Source: Halieaceae bacterium
GTDB taxonomy: Bacteria; Pseudomonadota; Gammaproteobacteria; Pseudomonadales; Halieaceae
NCBI GenBank assembly: GCA_902623175.1
Contig: CACNSR010000005.1
Span: 1-64,000 of the forward strand
Direction: 5' to 3'
DNA length: 64,000 nucleotides
The position numbers were made by a program, and so were the translations under genes. Below, piece by piece: positions 36,831 to 46,586 of this stretch. Below the pieces are notes generated by a model. The model was not told the origin of the DNA and did no database searches. It saw nothing but the letters and a program-made list of their open reading frames with translations. Every line of letters starts with the position of its first letter. The stretch's first letter is position 1.

Positions 36831-37394
36831 ATGCATGAAACCTCGTCCCCCAGCCACAATTTTCTGACACTGGCCGACATTGTCGGCGTCTATGGTATCA
36901 AAGGCTGGGTCCGCCTCAGGGTGCGCCTTGATGATCCAAATCTCCTCTTGTCCTTATCTGATCTGACGCTGGTGGCAGCGCCTGACACAGGTTGGTCTAC
37001 CCGTCAGTCCGTCGTGGTGGAAGCGCTACAGGTTCACGGCAAGGGGCACATCGCCCGACTCAGTGGCATCGCAGATCGCACCCAAGCCGAGATGCTAAAA
37101 GGTCGCGAAATTCAGGTGGCTGCTGCCCATTTCCCTGCTGCGGGTGACGATGAGGTCTATTGGCGTGACCTCGAGGGGCTGGAGGTATGGTGTACCGAAG
37201 ACGGGTCGCGTTCATTATTGGGCAGGGTGAAAACGTTGCTCGAGACCGGCGCGAACGACGTGCTGGTGGTGGCACCCTGTGAGGGCAGTATCGATGACCG
37301 TGAGCACCTCATACCCTGGATCCCGGATGAGGTGGTCACCGATATTGCGCTGACTGACCGCAGGATAGAGGTGAACTGGTATGTCGATGCCTGA
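36831..37394 (+). CDS. rimM: 16S rRNA processing/ribosome maturation factor RimM
   Basis: The 187-residue product has an N-terminal RimM barrel ([13 protein letters not shown]) and a C-terminal PRC-like barrel ([23 protein letters not shown]). It binds S19/30S head during assembly. GGAGG precedes the ATG. Its 3' end overlaps trmD by 14 bp. Confidence 0.97.
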   Translation: MHETSSPSHNFLTLADIVGVYGIKGWVRLRVRLDDPNLLLSLSDLTLVAAPDTGWSTRQSVVVEALQVHGKGHIARLSGIADRTQAEMLKGREIQVAAAHFPAAGDDEVYWRDLEGLEVWCTEDGSRSLLGRVKTLLETGANDVLVVAPCEGSIDDREHLIPWIPDEVVTDIALTDRRIEVNWYVDA

Positions 37395-38163
37395 CCATAG
37401 CGCGGTTTTTCGGTTTGCGGTGCTGACCCTATTTCCTGAGGCTTTTGCCGCGGTGACCGATTGGGGTGTCACGGGGCGTGCTTTTCAGAGCGGTCTGTGC
37501 CAACTGCACCTGCAAGACCCTCGTCTTGAGGCGAACGATCGACACGGTACGGTTGATGACAGGCCCTACGGCGGTGGTCCCGGTATGGTCATGCAGGCAC
37601 CCATACTCTCCGCCGCACTGGACAAGGCGAAGTCTGCGGTCGGTGCGGACTCAATGGTCATTGCGCTGACGCCCCAGGGGCGCAAACTGGATGTGGCGCT
37701 CACCCGTCGCCTTGCTGAGGCATCCAGCCTGATATTGGTAGCCGGGCGTTATGAAGGTATGGACGAGCGATTTATCGAGCAAGAAGTCGATCTCGAAGTG
37801 TCCATCGGCGATTTTGTCGTCAGTGGCGGCGAGCTGCCTGCCATGATTTTGATCGATGCGGTGACCCGCTGGCTACCCGGTGTGTTGGGCCACGAGGCCT
37901 CTGCGGAGCAGGATTCTTTTACCGAGGGACTTTTGGACTGCCCACATTACACCCGGCCCGAGGTGTATGAGGGAGGGGCTGTGCCAGAGGTGCTCCTGAG
38001 TGGAGATCATGGTGCGATCGCAGATTGGCGTCGGGCGCAGGCACTGCGCCGGACACTGGACCGCCGCCCCGACCTGTTGGTGTGGGAAGAGGTGCCGGAG
38101 GCGGACCGAGCGCTGCTTGAGAAATGGGATCTTTTAACGGCTGACGGGGGCAGACAAGCCTGA
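37381..38163 (+). CDS. trmD: tRNA (guanine-37-N1)-methyltransferase
   Basis: The 260-residue SPOUT enzyme has the trefoil-knot motifs [24 protein letters not shown] and [15 protein letters not shown]. It makes m1G37 in tRNA. It overlaps rimM, indicating coupled translation. Confidence 0.98.
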   Translation: MSMPDHSAVFRFAVLTLFPEAFAAVTDWGVTGRAFQSGLCQLHLQDPRLEANDRHGTVDDRPYGGGPGMVMQAPILSAALDKAKSAVGADSMVIALTPQGRKLDVALTRRLAEASSLILVAGRYEGMDERFIEQEVDLEVSIGDFVVSGGELPAMILIDAVTRWLPGVLGHEASAEQDSFTEGLLDCPHYTRPEVYEGGAVPEVLLSGDHGAIADWRRAQALRRTLDRRPDLLVWEEVPEADRALLEKWDLLTADGGRQA

Positions 38164-38332
38164 TCCGAACAGGTATCATCGCGCGCTCTCGGGAAAACCG
38201 GCCGTAACACCCAGGCTCTGGCGAGCCAAAAGCCGGTGCGACGCCCCTTCTAAACTGATGAGTCAGGGCGGCCGTAAAGACAGTTTTAGGATGAATCGAT
38301 CGCCGCCTGCGTGACGGTGATAGGAGAGGGCC

Positions 38333-38689
38333 ATGAGCACCAACAAAATTATTGCCGAGCTTGATGCTGAGCAGATGAGCCGGGAAATACCCGACTTCGC
38401 GCCGGGCGATACCCTTGTCGTTCAGGTCAAGGTTAAGGAAGGCAACCGCGAGCGACTGCAGGCATTCGAAGGCGTTTGTATTGGCAAGCGGAATCGTGGT
38501 CTGAATTCGGCTTTCACGGTGCGCAAGATCTCCCACGGTGTGGGCGTTGAGCGGACCTTCCAGACATACAGCCCCCTGGTGGACAGCATTAATGTCAAGC
38601 GACGGGGCGATGTCAGACAGGCGAAGCTTTACTACTTGCGCGAACTGTCTGGTAAAGCAGCGCGGATCAAGGAGAAGCTCTCCTCCTGA
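38333..38689 (+). CDS. rplS: 50S ribosomal protein bL19
   Basis: The 118-residue product has the L19 signature [39 protein letters not shown] and [15 protein letters not shown]. Last gene of the rpsP operon; a GGAGAGGG ribosome site precedes the ATG. Confidence 0.98.
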   Translation: MSTNKIIAELDAEQMSREIPDFAPGDTLVVQVKVKEGNRERLQAFEGVCIGKRNRGLNSAFTVRKISHGVGVERTFQTYSPLVDSINVKRRGDVRQAKLYYLRELSGKAARIKEKLSS

Positions 38690-38884
38690 GTAACCGCGCC
38701 GTTTTGCGGGCGTAACGCGTTCGCGGCATCACCGGCCAAGGCTATTCGCGCCCCTCAGGGCGATCCTTTACACTCCCGACTGCTGCTTGCGGCGCAAGCT
38801 CCGATTGAACCAGCGGCGCCTCGAGCGTTGCAAACAAGTTTCCGCTTAGCTGGGGTCAATGAGACCATGGGAGGAATCAGGAAG

Positions 38885-39652
38885 ATGAACCCTTTAAGCC
38901 ATATTTTGCGGCGAGCCCACCGATATGGTGTGGCCGGCTTCGCACTGTTTGCTTTGTTGTTTGGCGCTCCATCAATTGCAGACGATCTCAAGGAAAAAAT
39001 GGCGGCTGCACTCACGGGTTTTGCCGGACAGCCAATTGGTATCGAAGCGGTGCGATCAAGCCCGGCGCCCGGCATCGCAGAAGTTCAGATCGAGAACGGT
39101 CCGATGATCTACGCGACAGAGGATGGTAACTATTTTTTCCTCAACGGTGATTTGCATCAGACCAGTGCCGTGGGCGCCATCAATCTCACCGAGGAGCGTC
39201 GCGCGGTGACCCGTAAGGAGCAGTTGGCGGCTGTTGCGGTAGAGGACATGGTGGTCTTTTCTCCTGAGGGGGAGACCCGAGACTACATCGCTGTTTTCAC
39301 CGACGTGACCTGTTTTTATTGCCAAAAACTACATCGGGAAGTGGACCAGCTGACCGCCAAGGGTATTGAGGTCCGATACCTGGCTTTCCCAAGAGGCGGA
39401 GTGGATTCCGAGGGCGCGCAGAAGCTCGCCACCGCATGGTGTGCAGAGGATCAACAGACCACGCTCACAGAGCTCAAGGCGGGCGTGGAACTGCCTATTA
39501 ACGACTGCGCCAACAACCCGATCGCTGCCCAATACCAGTTGGGTCAGGACATAGGAGTCTCCGGAACGCCAGCCATTGTCACCAGTTCAGGCCTCATGGT
39601 GCCCGGCTACCGCCCGGCGGACGATCTGGTTGCCCTGCTAGGACTTGATTGA
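38885..39652 (+). CDS. dsbC: periplasmic thiol:disulfide interchange protein DsbC
   Basis: The start was set at ATG 38885 (AGGAA upstream). Product 255 residues with signal peptide (to about 32), N-terminal dimerisation domain, and thioredoxin-fold catalytic domain. Active site is C143-F-Y-C146 rather than the usual CGYC; the cis-Pro loop is SGTPAIV. It isomerises wrong disulfides in exported proteins, relevant here because many accessory genes encode Cys-containing exported proteins. It heads the dsbC-alaC-hom-thrC-recJ-prfB-lysS series. Confidence 0.93.
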   Translation: MNPLSHILRRAHRYGVAGFALFALLFGAPSIADDLKEKMAAALTGFAGQPIGIEAVRSSPAPGIAEVQIENGPMIYATEDGNYFFLNGDLHQTSAVGAINLTEERRAVTRKEQLAAVAVEDMVVFSPEGETRDYIAVFTDVTCFYCQKLHREVDQLTAKGIEVRYLAFPRGGVDSEGAQKLATAWCAEDQQTTLTELKAGVELPINDCANNPIAAQYQLGQDIGVSGTPAIVTSSGLMVPGYRPADDLVALLGLD

Positions 39653-39679
39653 GCGGCATTTCAAACGAGCGTCGACGTC

Positions 39680-40891
39680 TTGGATACCCATTTTCAGCGC
39701 ATTGAGCGGCTCCCCCCCTACGTCTTCAATATCATCGGTGAATTGAAGCAGGCCGCGCGTGCTCGCGGAGAGGACATCATTGATTTCGGCATGGGCAATC
39801 CTGACCAGCCTACACCGCCTCACATCGTGGAGAAGTTGCGTGAGACGGTTGGGCGCGGCGATACGCACCGCTACTCCCAGTCCAAAGGTATACCCAGACT
39901 CCGTAAAGCGATTTGCGACTGGTATCAAAATCGCTACTCGGTATCGCTCGACCCCGAAACCGAGGCTATCGTCACGCTGGGCTCTAAAGAGGGTCTGGCG
40001 CATCTGGCTCTGGCAACGACCGGTGTTGGCGACGCTATTCTAGTGCCGAACCCGAGCTACCCTATTCACCCCTACGGGTTTGTGATCTCGGGTGCCGACC
40101 TGCGCCATGTGCCGATGCAGAGCGAAGACGGTTTCCTTGAGGGGTTGGAGTCCGCGATTCGCAATACCTATCCTAAGCCGAAAATGCTGGTGCTGAATTT
40201 CCCTTCCAACCCGACCGGACACTGTGTCGAGTTGCCGTTCTTTGAGCGGGTGGTAGAGATAGCAAAACAGCATGATCTTTGGGTGGTACACGATCTCGCC
40301 TACGCCGACCTGGTTTTCGACGGATATCAGGCGCCCAGCATTCTGCAGGTGCCCGGTGCGCGAGATATTGCCGTGGAGTTCTTTACGCTTTCCAAGAGCT
40401 ACAACATGCCGGGATGGCGAGTGGGTTTTTGCTGTGGTAACCCCAAGCTCATTGCCGCACTGGCGCGCATTAAGTCTTACCTTGACTACGGCATCTTCAC
40501 GCCTGTGCAGGTTGCGGCGATTGCCGCCCTTGAGGGGGACCAGCAATGCGTTAGTGATATTCGTGACATGTATCGGCGCCGACGTGATGTGCTTTGCGAA
40601 GGCCTCAACGAGTCGGGTTGGCCGGTTGAGCCGCCCAAGGCTACCATGTTCGTATGGGCCCAAATTCCGGAGGCGTTCCGCCACATGGGATCAGTAGAGT
40701 TCAGCAAGCTAATGTTGCAGCGGGGCGGCGTGGCGGTCTCGCCAGGCGTGGGCTTTGGCGAATATGGCGAGGGTTTTGTGCGTTTTGGCCTGATCGAAAA
40801 TGAGCACCGTACCCGTCAGGCTATCCGGGGGATCAAGAAGGTTTTGCGTCAAGGTCCGCCGATGATAAAGGCGGAAGGTTTGTCCGCATGA
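39680..40891 (+). CDS. alaC: alanine-type PLP aminotransferase (AlaC/YfdZ family)
   Basis: The 403-residue product is a class I/II aminotransferase with PLP lysine K239 in FTLSKSYNMPGWRVG and the Asp/Tyr ligands VVHDLAYADLVFDG. It starts at TTG 39680 (DTHFQRIERLPPYVF follows, the AlaC/YfdZ N terminus). It makes alanine or related amino acids from pyruvate and glutamate. The stop overlaps hom by 4 bp (ATGA), so the pair is coupled. Confidence 0.9.
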   Translation: MDTHFQRIERLPPYVFNIIGELKQAARARGEDIIDFGMGNPDQPTPPHIVEKLRETVGRGDTHRYSQSKGIPRLRKAICDWYQNRYSVSLDPETEAIVTLGSKEGLAHLALATTGVGDAILVPNPSYPIHPYGFVISGADLRHVPMQSEDGFLEGLESAIRNTYPKPKMLVLNFPSNPTGHCVELPFFERVVEIAKQHDLWVVHDLAYADLVFDGYQAPSILQVPGARDIAVEFFTLSKSYNMPGWRVGFCCGNPKLIAALARIKSYLDYGIFTPVQVAAIAALEGDQQCVSDIRDMYRRRRDVLCEGLNESGWPVEPPKATMFVWAQIPEAFRHMGSVEFSKLMLQRGGVAVSPGVGFGEYGEGFVRFGLIENEHRTRQAIRGIKKVLRQGPPMIKAEGLSA

Positions 40892-42189
40892 GCCGTAAAC
40901 CGCTCAGGATCGGCGTCTGTGGCGTTGGTACGGTTGGGCTGGCGACGATTGAGATCCTGCGAGATCACTGTGAGACCCTGCTAGCGCGGTCCGAACAAGC
41001 GATGGTGGTGAGTCATATCGGTGCGCGACGCGAGCACCCCAACCATGATTACGGGGAGGCCCGCGTTAGTCGCGATGTATTCGACGTGGCTCGAGACCCC
41101 GACGTCGATGTGCTGGTAGAGCTGATCGGCGGCACAACCGTCGCCCACGATCTGATCAAGCTAGCAATTCAGCAAGGCAAGCATGTTGTGACCGCCAACA
41201 AAGCACTGATTGCCGAGCACGGTAATGAGCTGATTGCGATGGCAGAAGCGGCCGGGGTGCAGATCCGCTACGAGGCCGCTGTGGCGGGGGGTATACCGGT
41301 CATCAAGGTGTTGCGTGAATCGCTGGCCGCCAATGTGGTGACCGAGGTGGCGGGCATTATTAATGGCACGGGTAACTTCATCCTGACTGAGATGAGCACC
41401 GAGGGACGTGCCTTCGATGATGTGCTCTCTGAGGCACAGGCTCTAGGGTACGCAGAGGCGGATCCCACTTTTGATATCGATGGTACCGATGCCGCGCATA
41501 AATTGGTGATACTGGCATCGTTGGCCTTTGGTATTCCCCTGAGCATCGATGCACCCATGAAGCAGGGCATTCAGGAGGTCGCTCCCGAAGATCTGGAGTA
41601 CGCCGCCTCGATGGGATATCGCGTCAAACATTTGGGTATCGCGCGTCGGACCGAGCAGGGCATCGAAATGCGCGTGCACCCCACGCTCATCCCCGAGCGC
41701 AAGCAAATTGCTACGGTCGACGGCGTTCTTAACGCTGTCATGATCTCGGGTGATGCTGTGGGCGAGGTGGTGCTGGTTGGCCCCGGAGCAGGGGGGGCTG
41801 CCACCGCCTCATCGGTCTGTTCAGACCTTGTAGATGTGGCGCGTAACCCCGCGGGCTCGGGTCCGGCTCTCGGTATCGCTGCAGTTGCTTTGCAGGCACC
41901 GAACTGGGTGCCGGTGGAAGACATCGCCAGCGAGTGGTATGTGCGAGTCACTGCCACTGATCAATCTGGCGTGATGTCCGACATCACCCAGATTTTCGCC
42001 AGCCGCGATATCAGCATTGAATCGATCATCCAGAAACCGCCCGCCCCTGAATCAGACAAGATTACCGTTGTCTTATTGACCCATGTGGCGCCGCAATCCG
42101 TAATGACTGGCGCATTGAATGAAATCAAGGGGTTGGAAGGGGTCGAGGCTGATGCCGCGCTCATGCGCGTCGAAGCTTTTGATCGCTGA
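40888..42189 (+). CDS. hom: homoserine dehydrogenase
   Basis: The 433-residue product has an NAD(P)-binding GVCGVGTVGLATIEIL, the catalytic domain EVAGIINGTGNFILTEMS and DGTDAAHKLVILASLAFG, and a C-terminal ACT domain (YVRVTATDQSGVMSDITQIF) for threonine feedback. It converts aspartate semialdehyde to homoserine. Start ATG overlaps the alaC stop; thrC follows. Confidence 0.97.
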   Translation: MSRKPLRIGVCGVGTVGLATIEILRDHCETLLARSEQAMVVSHIGARREHPNHDYGEARVSRDVFDVARDPDVDVLVELIGGTTVAHDLIKLAIQQGKHVVTANKALIAEHGNELIAMAEAAGVQIRYEAAVAGGIPVIKVLRESLAANVVTEVAGIINGTGNFILTEMSTEGRAFDDVLSEAQALGYAEADPTFDIDGTDAAHKLVILASLAFGIPLSIDAPMKQGIQEVAPEDLEYAASMGYRVKHLGIARRTEQGIEMRVHPTLIPERKQIATVDGVLNAVMISGDAVGEVVLVGPGAGGAATASSVCSDLVDVARNPAGSGPALGIAAVALQAPNWVPVEDIASEWYVRVTATDQSGVMSDITQIFASRDISIESIIQKPPAPESDKITVVLLTHVAPQSVMTGALNEIKGLEGVEADAALMRVEAFDR

Positions 42190-42233
42190 AAACGGTGTAT
42201 AACAGATAGCACTTTCATGGTGGAAAGACTGCA

Positions 42234-43637
42234 GTGAGCCTCCAATATCTCAGTACCCGCGGCCAGGCACCCGTTCTCGATTTTGAAGGGGTACTGCTGG
42301 CAGGTCTGGCTCAAGATGGGGGGCTTTACCTCCCTCAGTCGCTGCCCACTTTCAGTGCCTCGGAACTTCGGGCCATGCGAAGCATGTCCTACACCGAATT
42401 GGCGACCACCGTGATTGCACCTTTCGTTGAGGGCAGCATCGACCGCGAGACGTTGGCAGGACTGGTCGAGGCCTCATACCGCGACTTCCGACATCAGGCG
42501 GTTGCCCCGGTCTTGCAGCTGGATTGCGACCAATGGCTCCTGGAATTGTTTCATGGCCCGACACTGGCCTTCAAAGATTTCGCCCTTCAACTGCTGGGGC
42601 GGTTGCTCGACCATGTGCTGACCCGGCGGGGCGAGAAGGTCGTCATCATGGGCGCCACTTCTGGTGATACCGGGAGTGCTGCGATCGAAGGATGTCGGCA
42701 TTGCGAGCACGTGGATATTTTCATTCTGTACCCCGACGGCCGGGTCTCCGACGTGCAGCGTCGGCAAATGACCACGGTTGAGGGTGACAACATTCACAAC
42801 CTGGCAATTCGCGGTAACTTCGACGACTGTCAGGCGCTGGTAAAAGCGAGTTTTGTCGCTGACGCGTTCCTCCCCGAGGGTCGCTCTCTTGTCGCAGTCA
42901 ACTCGATCAACTGGGCGCGCATCATGGCTCAGATCGTGTACTACTTTTACGCTGCTTTCGCGCTGGGTGGGCCGGACCGGCCGGTCAATTTTTCCGTGCC
43001 TACCGGCAACTTTGGCGATATCTATGCGGGGTATCTAGCGCATCGTATGGGTCTGCCGGTCAACAATCTGGTGATCGCCACTAATCGCAATGACGTGCTG
43101 CACCGCATGCTGACCACAGGCACCTACGCCCGACAACCGATTGAGGCCTCACTGTCCCCGAGTATGGACATTTCGATCTCGTCCAACTTTGAGCGACTGT
43201 TGTTTGATCTCTATGACGGTGACGCCAGCCAACTCGGACAGCTGATGGCTGATTTTTCCGAGGGCGAGATTAATCTGACGGATTCTGCACTCGCGCGAGC
43301 CCAAAAGCTCTTTACCAGCGCCAAGGTCTCTGACGAGGAAACCCTTGAGGAAATCCGCCTCGCATGGCAGAAAACCGGACAGCTTTTGGACCCCCATACT
43401 GCGATTGGCACCTGCGCAGCGAGGTTGTGCGCGCGCGACGGCGAGGGCCCGATGGTGACCCTGTCCACTGCTCACCCCGCTAAATTCCCGGCAGCCGTGG
43501 CCCGGGCAGAAACAGGTCAAACCCCCGCGCTGCCAGACCATCTCGCCGATCTTTTAGATCGCGAGGAGCGGTTTGATGTTATGGACAACGATATCGCCGC
43601 GGTGCATGCCTTCATGACGGCGCAGTGTCGACGTTAA
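42234..43637 (+). CDS. thrC: threonine synthase
   Basis: GTG 42234 starts a 467-residue PLP enzyme. LAFKDFALQLLGRLLD contains the PLP lysine, and GATSGDTGSAAIEGC the phosphate-binding loop. It converts O-phosphohomoserine to threonine. Same operon as hom; its end overlaps recJ by 13 bp. Confidence 0.97.
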   Translation: MSLQYLSTRGQAPVLDFEGVLLAGLAQDGGLYLPQSLPTFSASELRAMRSMSYTELATTVIAPFVEGSIDRETLAGLVEASYRDFRHQAVAPVLQLDCDQWLLELFHGPTLAFKDFALQLLGRLLDHVLTRRGEKVVIMGATSGDTGSAAIEGCRHCEHVDIFILYPDGRVSDVQRRQMTTVEGDNIHNLAIRGNFDDCQALVKASFVADAFLPEGRSLVAVNSINWARIMAQIVYYFYAAFALGGPDRPVNFSVPTGNFGDIYAGYLAHRMGLPVNNLVIATNRNDVLHRMLTTGTYARQPIEASLSPSMDISISSNFERLLFDLYDGDASQLGQLMADFSEGEINLTDSALARAQKLFTSAKVSDEETLEEIRLAWQKTGQLLDPHTAIGTCAARLCARDGEGPMVTLSTAHPAKFPAAVARAETGQTPALPDHLADLLDREERFDVMDNDIAAVHAFMTAQCRR

Positions 43638-45361
43638 GCCCACCCACCATCCGTCGGCGCCAAGCCGACATCTCCTCCGCTCTCCAACACGCGGCGCTAC
43701 CAGAAGTACTGAAGCGGGTGTATGCGAGTCGAGGGATCATAGACCCCAGTGAATTGGCGCTCGGCCTCGATCAGTTGTTACCGCCGACCGGTCTCAAGGG
43801 CGCGGCGGATGCCGCTGAGTTGTTGGCGGACGCCATAGAAGGTGAGGCCCGAGTACTCATTGTCGGCGACTTTGACGCAGATGGCGCCACCAGCTGCGCG
43901 ATGGCGGTCTCGGTGCTGCAACAGATGGGGCTCCGCGAGGTGGCGTATTTGGTCCCCAATCGCTTCGAGTTTGGTTACGGGCTGACACCCGAGATTGTCG
44001 AGATGGCCGCCGCGCAGATGCCGGATCTCATTATCACGGTCGATAACGGTATTTCTAGCGTGGAGGGTGTGTCAGCGGCTCAGGCCCTGGGTATCAGCGT
44101 ATTGATTACGGACCACCATCTGCCCGGGGATTCACTGCCCACGGCAGATGTCATCGTGAACCCCAATCAGCGGGAATGTCGGTTTCCCAGTAAATCGCTT
44201 GCCGGCGTAGGGGTTATTTTTTACGTATTGAGTGCTGTGCGCGCAGCGCTCCGCACCAGAGGCTGGTTCAACGCCGAGGGCATCGAAGAACCCAATCTCG
44301 GTGATGCGCTCGATCTGGTCGCGCTCGGCACTGTGGCTGACGTGGTGCCGCTCGATCGCAACAACCGGATTCTGGTCGCCGCAGGCTTGGCGCGCATTCA
44401 AAGTGGCCGTGCAAGGCCCGGCATCGAGGCGCTATTTGAAGTGGCAGGGCGTGACTACCGGCAGGCAAGTGCTAGCGACCTCGGCTTTATTGTTGGCCCC
44501 AGGCTGAATGCAGCGGGTCGTCTCGACGATATGTCGATCGGTATCGAGTGTCTGTTGGCAGAGTCCCCTGCATCGGCGCGAGGCTTTGCCGAAAAACTAC
44601 ATCAACTCAATCGCGAGCGGCGAGATATTGAGCAATCCATGCAGCAGGATGCACTGGCCCAGCTGGAGTCCATCGATTTGGAGAATGATGACTCAATCTT
44701 TGCTATGACGCTCTATGATCCTGCGTGGCACCAGGGCGTGATTGGTATTCTGGCGTCCCGAATTCGGGAGCGAGTGCTTCGCCCGACGTTGGTGTTTGCT
44801 GACGCAGAGGAGGGCATGCTGAAGGGTTCAGGGCGATCAATTGTGGGTCTTCATCTCCGCGACGTGCTCGATCAGGTGGCGACCCGGTATCCTGGTTTGC
44901 TGACGAAGTTTGGCGGCCATGCGATGGCGGCCGGCCTGAGCTTGGCGAAGGGCGATCTGGATCGTTTTAGACAGGCGCTCAACGACGTGGTGGCTGACGC
45001 TTTGGGTCATACCCCGCCTGAGAGAACCGAGGATAGTGACGGTGCGCTGGCCTCCGGCGACTTTGGACTCTTGCTGGCAGAGCAGTTGGCGGGTGGAGGA
45101 CCCTGGGGTCAGCACTTTCCAGAGCCACTGTTTGATGGGCAATTCTCTGTCCGCAGCCATCGCATCGTCGGTGAGAAACACCTCAAGCTCACCCTCGATG
45201 CCAACGGCACAGAAATCGAAGGCATCGCCTTCAACATCGATGTGTCGGAATGGCGAGCAGCACCTCTTGATACTTTCCACGCGCTCTATCGCCTTGATGT
45301 AAATGAATATCGTGGTGAGCGCCGCGCGCAGTTGGTCATTCAGTCTTTTTGGCCCTGTTAG
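43625..45361 (+). CDS. recJ: single-stranded-DNA-specific exonuclease RecJ
   Basis: The 578-residue product has the DHH phosphoesterase motifs GDFDADGATS (I), ITVDNGISS (II), ITDHHLPG (III, DHH) and the GGHAMAAG DHHA1 motif. It degrades 5' single strands in recombination and mismatch repair. Starts at GTG inside the thrC end. Confidence 0.97.
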   Translation: MSTLSPPTIRRRQADISSALQHAALPEVLKRVYASRGIIDPSELALGLDQLLPPTGLKGAADAAELLADAIEGEARVLIVGDFDADGATSCAMAVSVLQQMGLREVAYLVPNRFEFGYGLTPEIVEMAAAQMPDLIITVDNGISSVEGVSAAQALGISVLITDHHLPGDSLPTADVIVNPNQRECRFPSKSLAGVGVIFYVLSAVRAALRTRGWFNAEGIEEPNLGDALDLVALGTVADVVPLDRNNRILVAAGLARIQSGRARPGIEALFEVAGRDYRQASASDLGFIVGPRLNAAGRLDDMSIGIECLLAESPASARGFAEKLHQLNRERRDIEQSMQQDALAQLESIDLENDDSIFAMTLYDPAWHQGVIGILASRIRERVLRPTLVFADAEEGMLKGSGRSIVGLHLRDVLDQVATRYPGLLTKFGGHAMAAGLSLAKGDLDRFRQALNDVVADALGHTPPERTEDSDGALASGDFGLLLAEQLAGGGPWGQHFPEPLFDGQFSVRSHRIVGEKHLKLTLDANGTEIEGIAFNIDVSEWRAAPLDTFHALYRLDVNEYRGERRAQLVIQSFWPC

Positions 45362-45467
45362 CGCTCCCGCAGCCCTTGAGGATATGGCGGTCCTGCACAC
45401 AAACCGATAGACTCATGCCCCTCATTTCAATGGTCCTCTAGAGGGGATCGACAAAATTGGAAAATCC

Positions 45468-46563
45468 TTGGAAATAGCGCCTCTTATAAATCAAATCAAA
45501 GACATCCGCGCACGTACTGACGTGCTCAGGGGGTATCTTTGACTACGCTGTTAAACAGGATCGGCTGAAAGAAGTCGAACTCGAACTGGCCGAGCCCAGT
45601 GTCTGGGATGATCCCGAAAAAGCTCAGGCGTTGGGGCGCGAACGGGCCTCTTTGGAGGCCGTTGTCTCGACCATCGCAGTGTTGGATGCCGGCTGCGACG
45701 ATGCCAGTGATTTACTAGATCTCGCCGTTGAGGAAGACGACGAAGACACCGCGCAATCCGTAGAGCAGGATCTGGCCGGGCTCGAGAGTGAGCTCGAGAA
45801 GCTCGAATTCCGACGTATGTTTTCCGGTGACACCGACCTGAACAACGCCTATCTCGATGTTCAGGCGGGCTCAGGGGGCACTGAGGCTCAGGATTGGGCC
45901 GAGATGTTGCTGCGGATGTACCTCCGTTGGGGCGAGGACAAGGGGTTCAAAACGACCCTAGTTGAGGCCTCTGCAGGTGAAGTGGCGGGCCTCAAGAGTG
46001 CGACTATTCAGTTTGAAGGGGAGTATGCCTTTGGTTGGTTGCGCACCGAGACGGGCGTGCATCGTCTGGTGCGCAAGTCACCCTTCGACAGCGGCGGGCG
46101 GCGGCATACCTCTTTTGCCTCCATTTTTGTATCGCCGGAAATTGACGACAATATCGAAATCGAAATCAATCCAGCGGATCTGAGAATCGATACCTATCGC
46201 TCTTCGGGTGCGGGCGGGCAGCACGTCAACACGACTGATTCAGCAGTCCGTATTACCCACGAACCCTCTGGCCTGGTCAGTAGCTGCCAAACGGAGCGCT
46301 CACAGCATCAAAACCGCGATAACGCGATGAAGCAGCTCCGCGCGAAACTTTATGAAATGGAAATGCTAAAACGAAATGCCGAGAAGCAGGCGATGGAGGA
46401 CAGCAAGGCAGACATTGGTTGGGGAAGTCAGATAAGGTCATACGTATTGGACGACTCCCGAATCAAGGATCTCCGCACCGGGGTTGAAACACGCAACACC
46501 CAGTCAGTGCTAGATGGCGCACTGGACCCTTTCATTCAGGCGTCCCTCAAGCAGGGCCTGTAG
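45468..46563 (+). CDS. prfB: peptide chain release factor 2, with programmed +1 frameshift
   Basis: TTG 45468 begins 24 codons ([12 protein letters not shown] ... VLRGYL) that meet TGA at 45540-45542. Reading continues in the +1 frame from GAC 45541 to the stop at 46563, giving about 365 residues. The second part has [15 protein letters not shown] (recognition loop) and the catalytic GGQ in [13 protein letters not shown]2 terminates at UGA and UAA and regulates itself through this slip. Followed by lysS, as in most proteobacteria. Confidence 0.97.
45528..45543 (+). promoter_or_regulatory. RF2 programmed frameshift site
   Basis: AGGGGGTATCTTTGAC: an internal Shine-Dalgarno-like AGGGGG three bases before CTT TGA C, the standard RF2 autoregulatory signal. 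Low RF2 favours slipping at CTT over the UGA. Confidence 0.95.
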
Positions 46564-46586
46564 GGCAAGACAAAAGGAAGACACAC

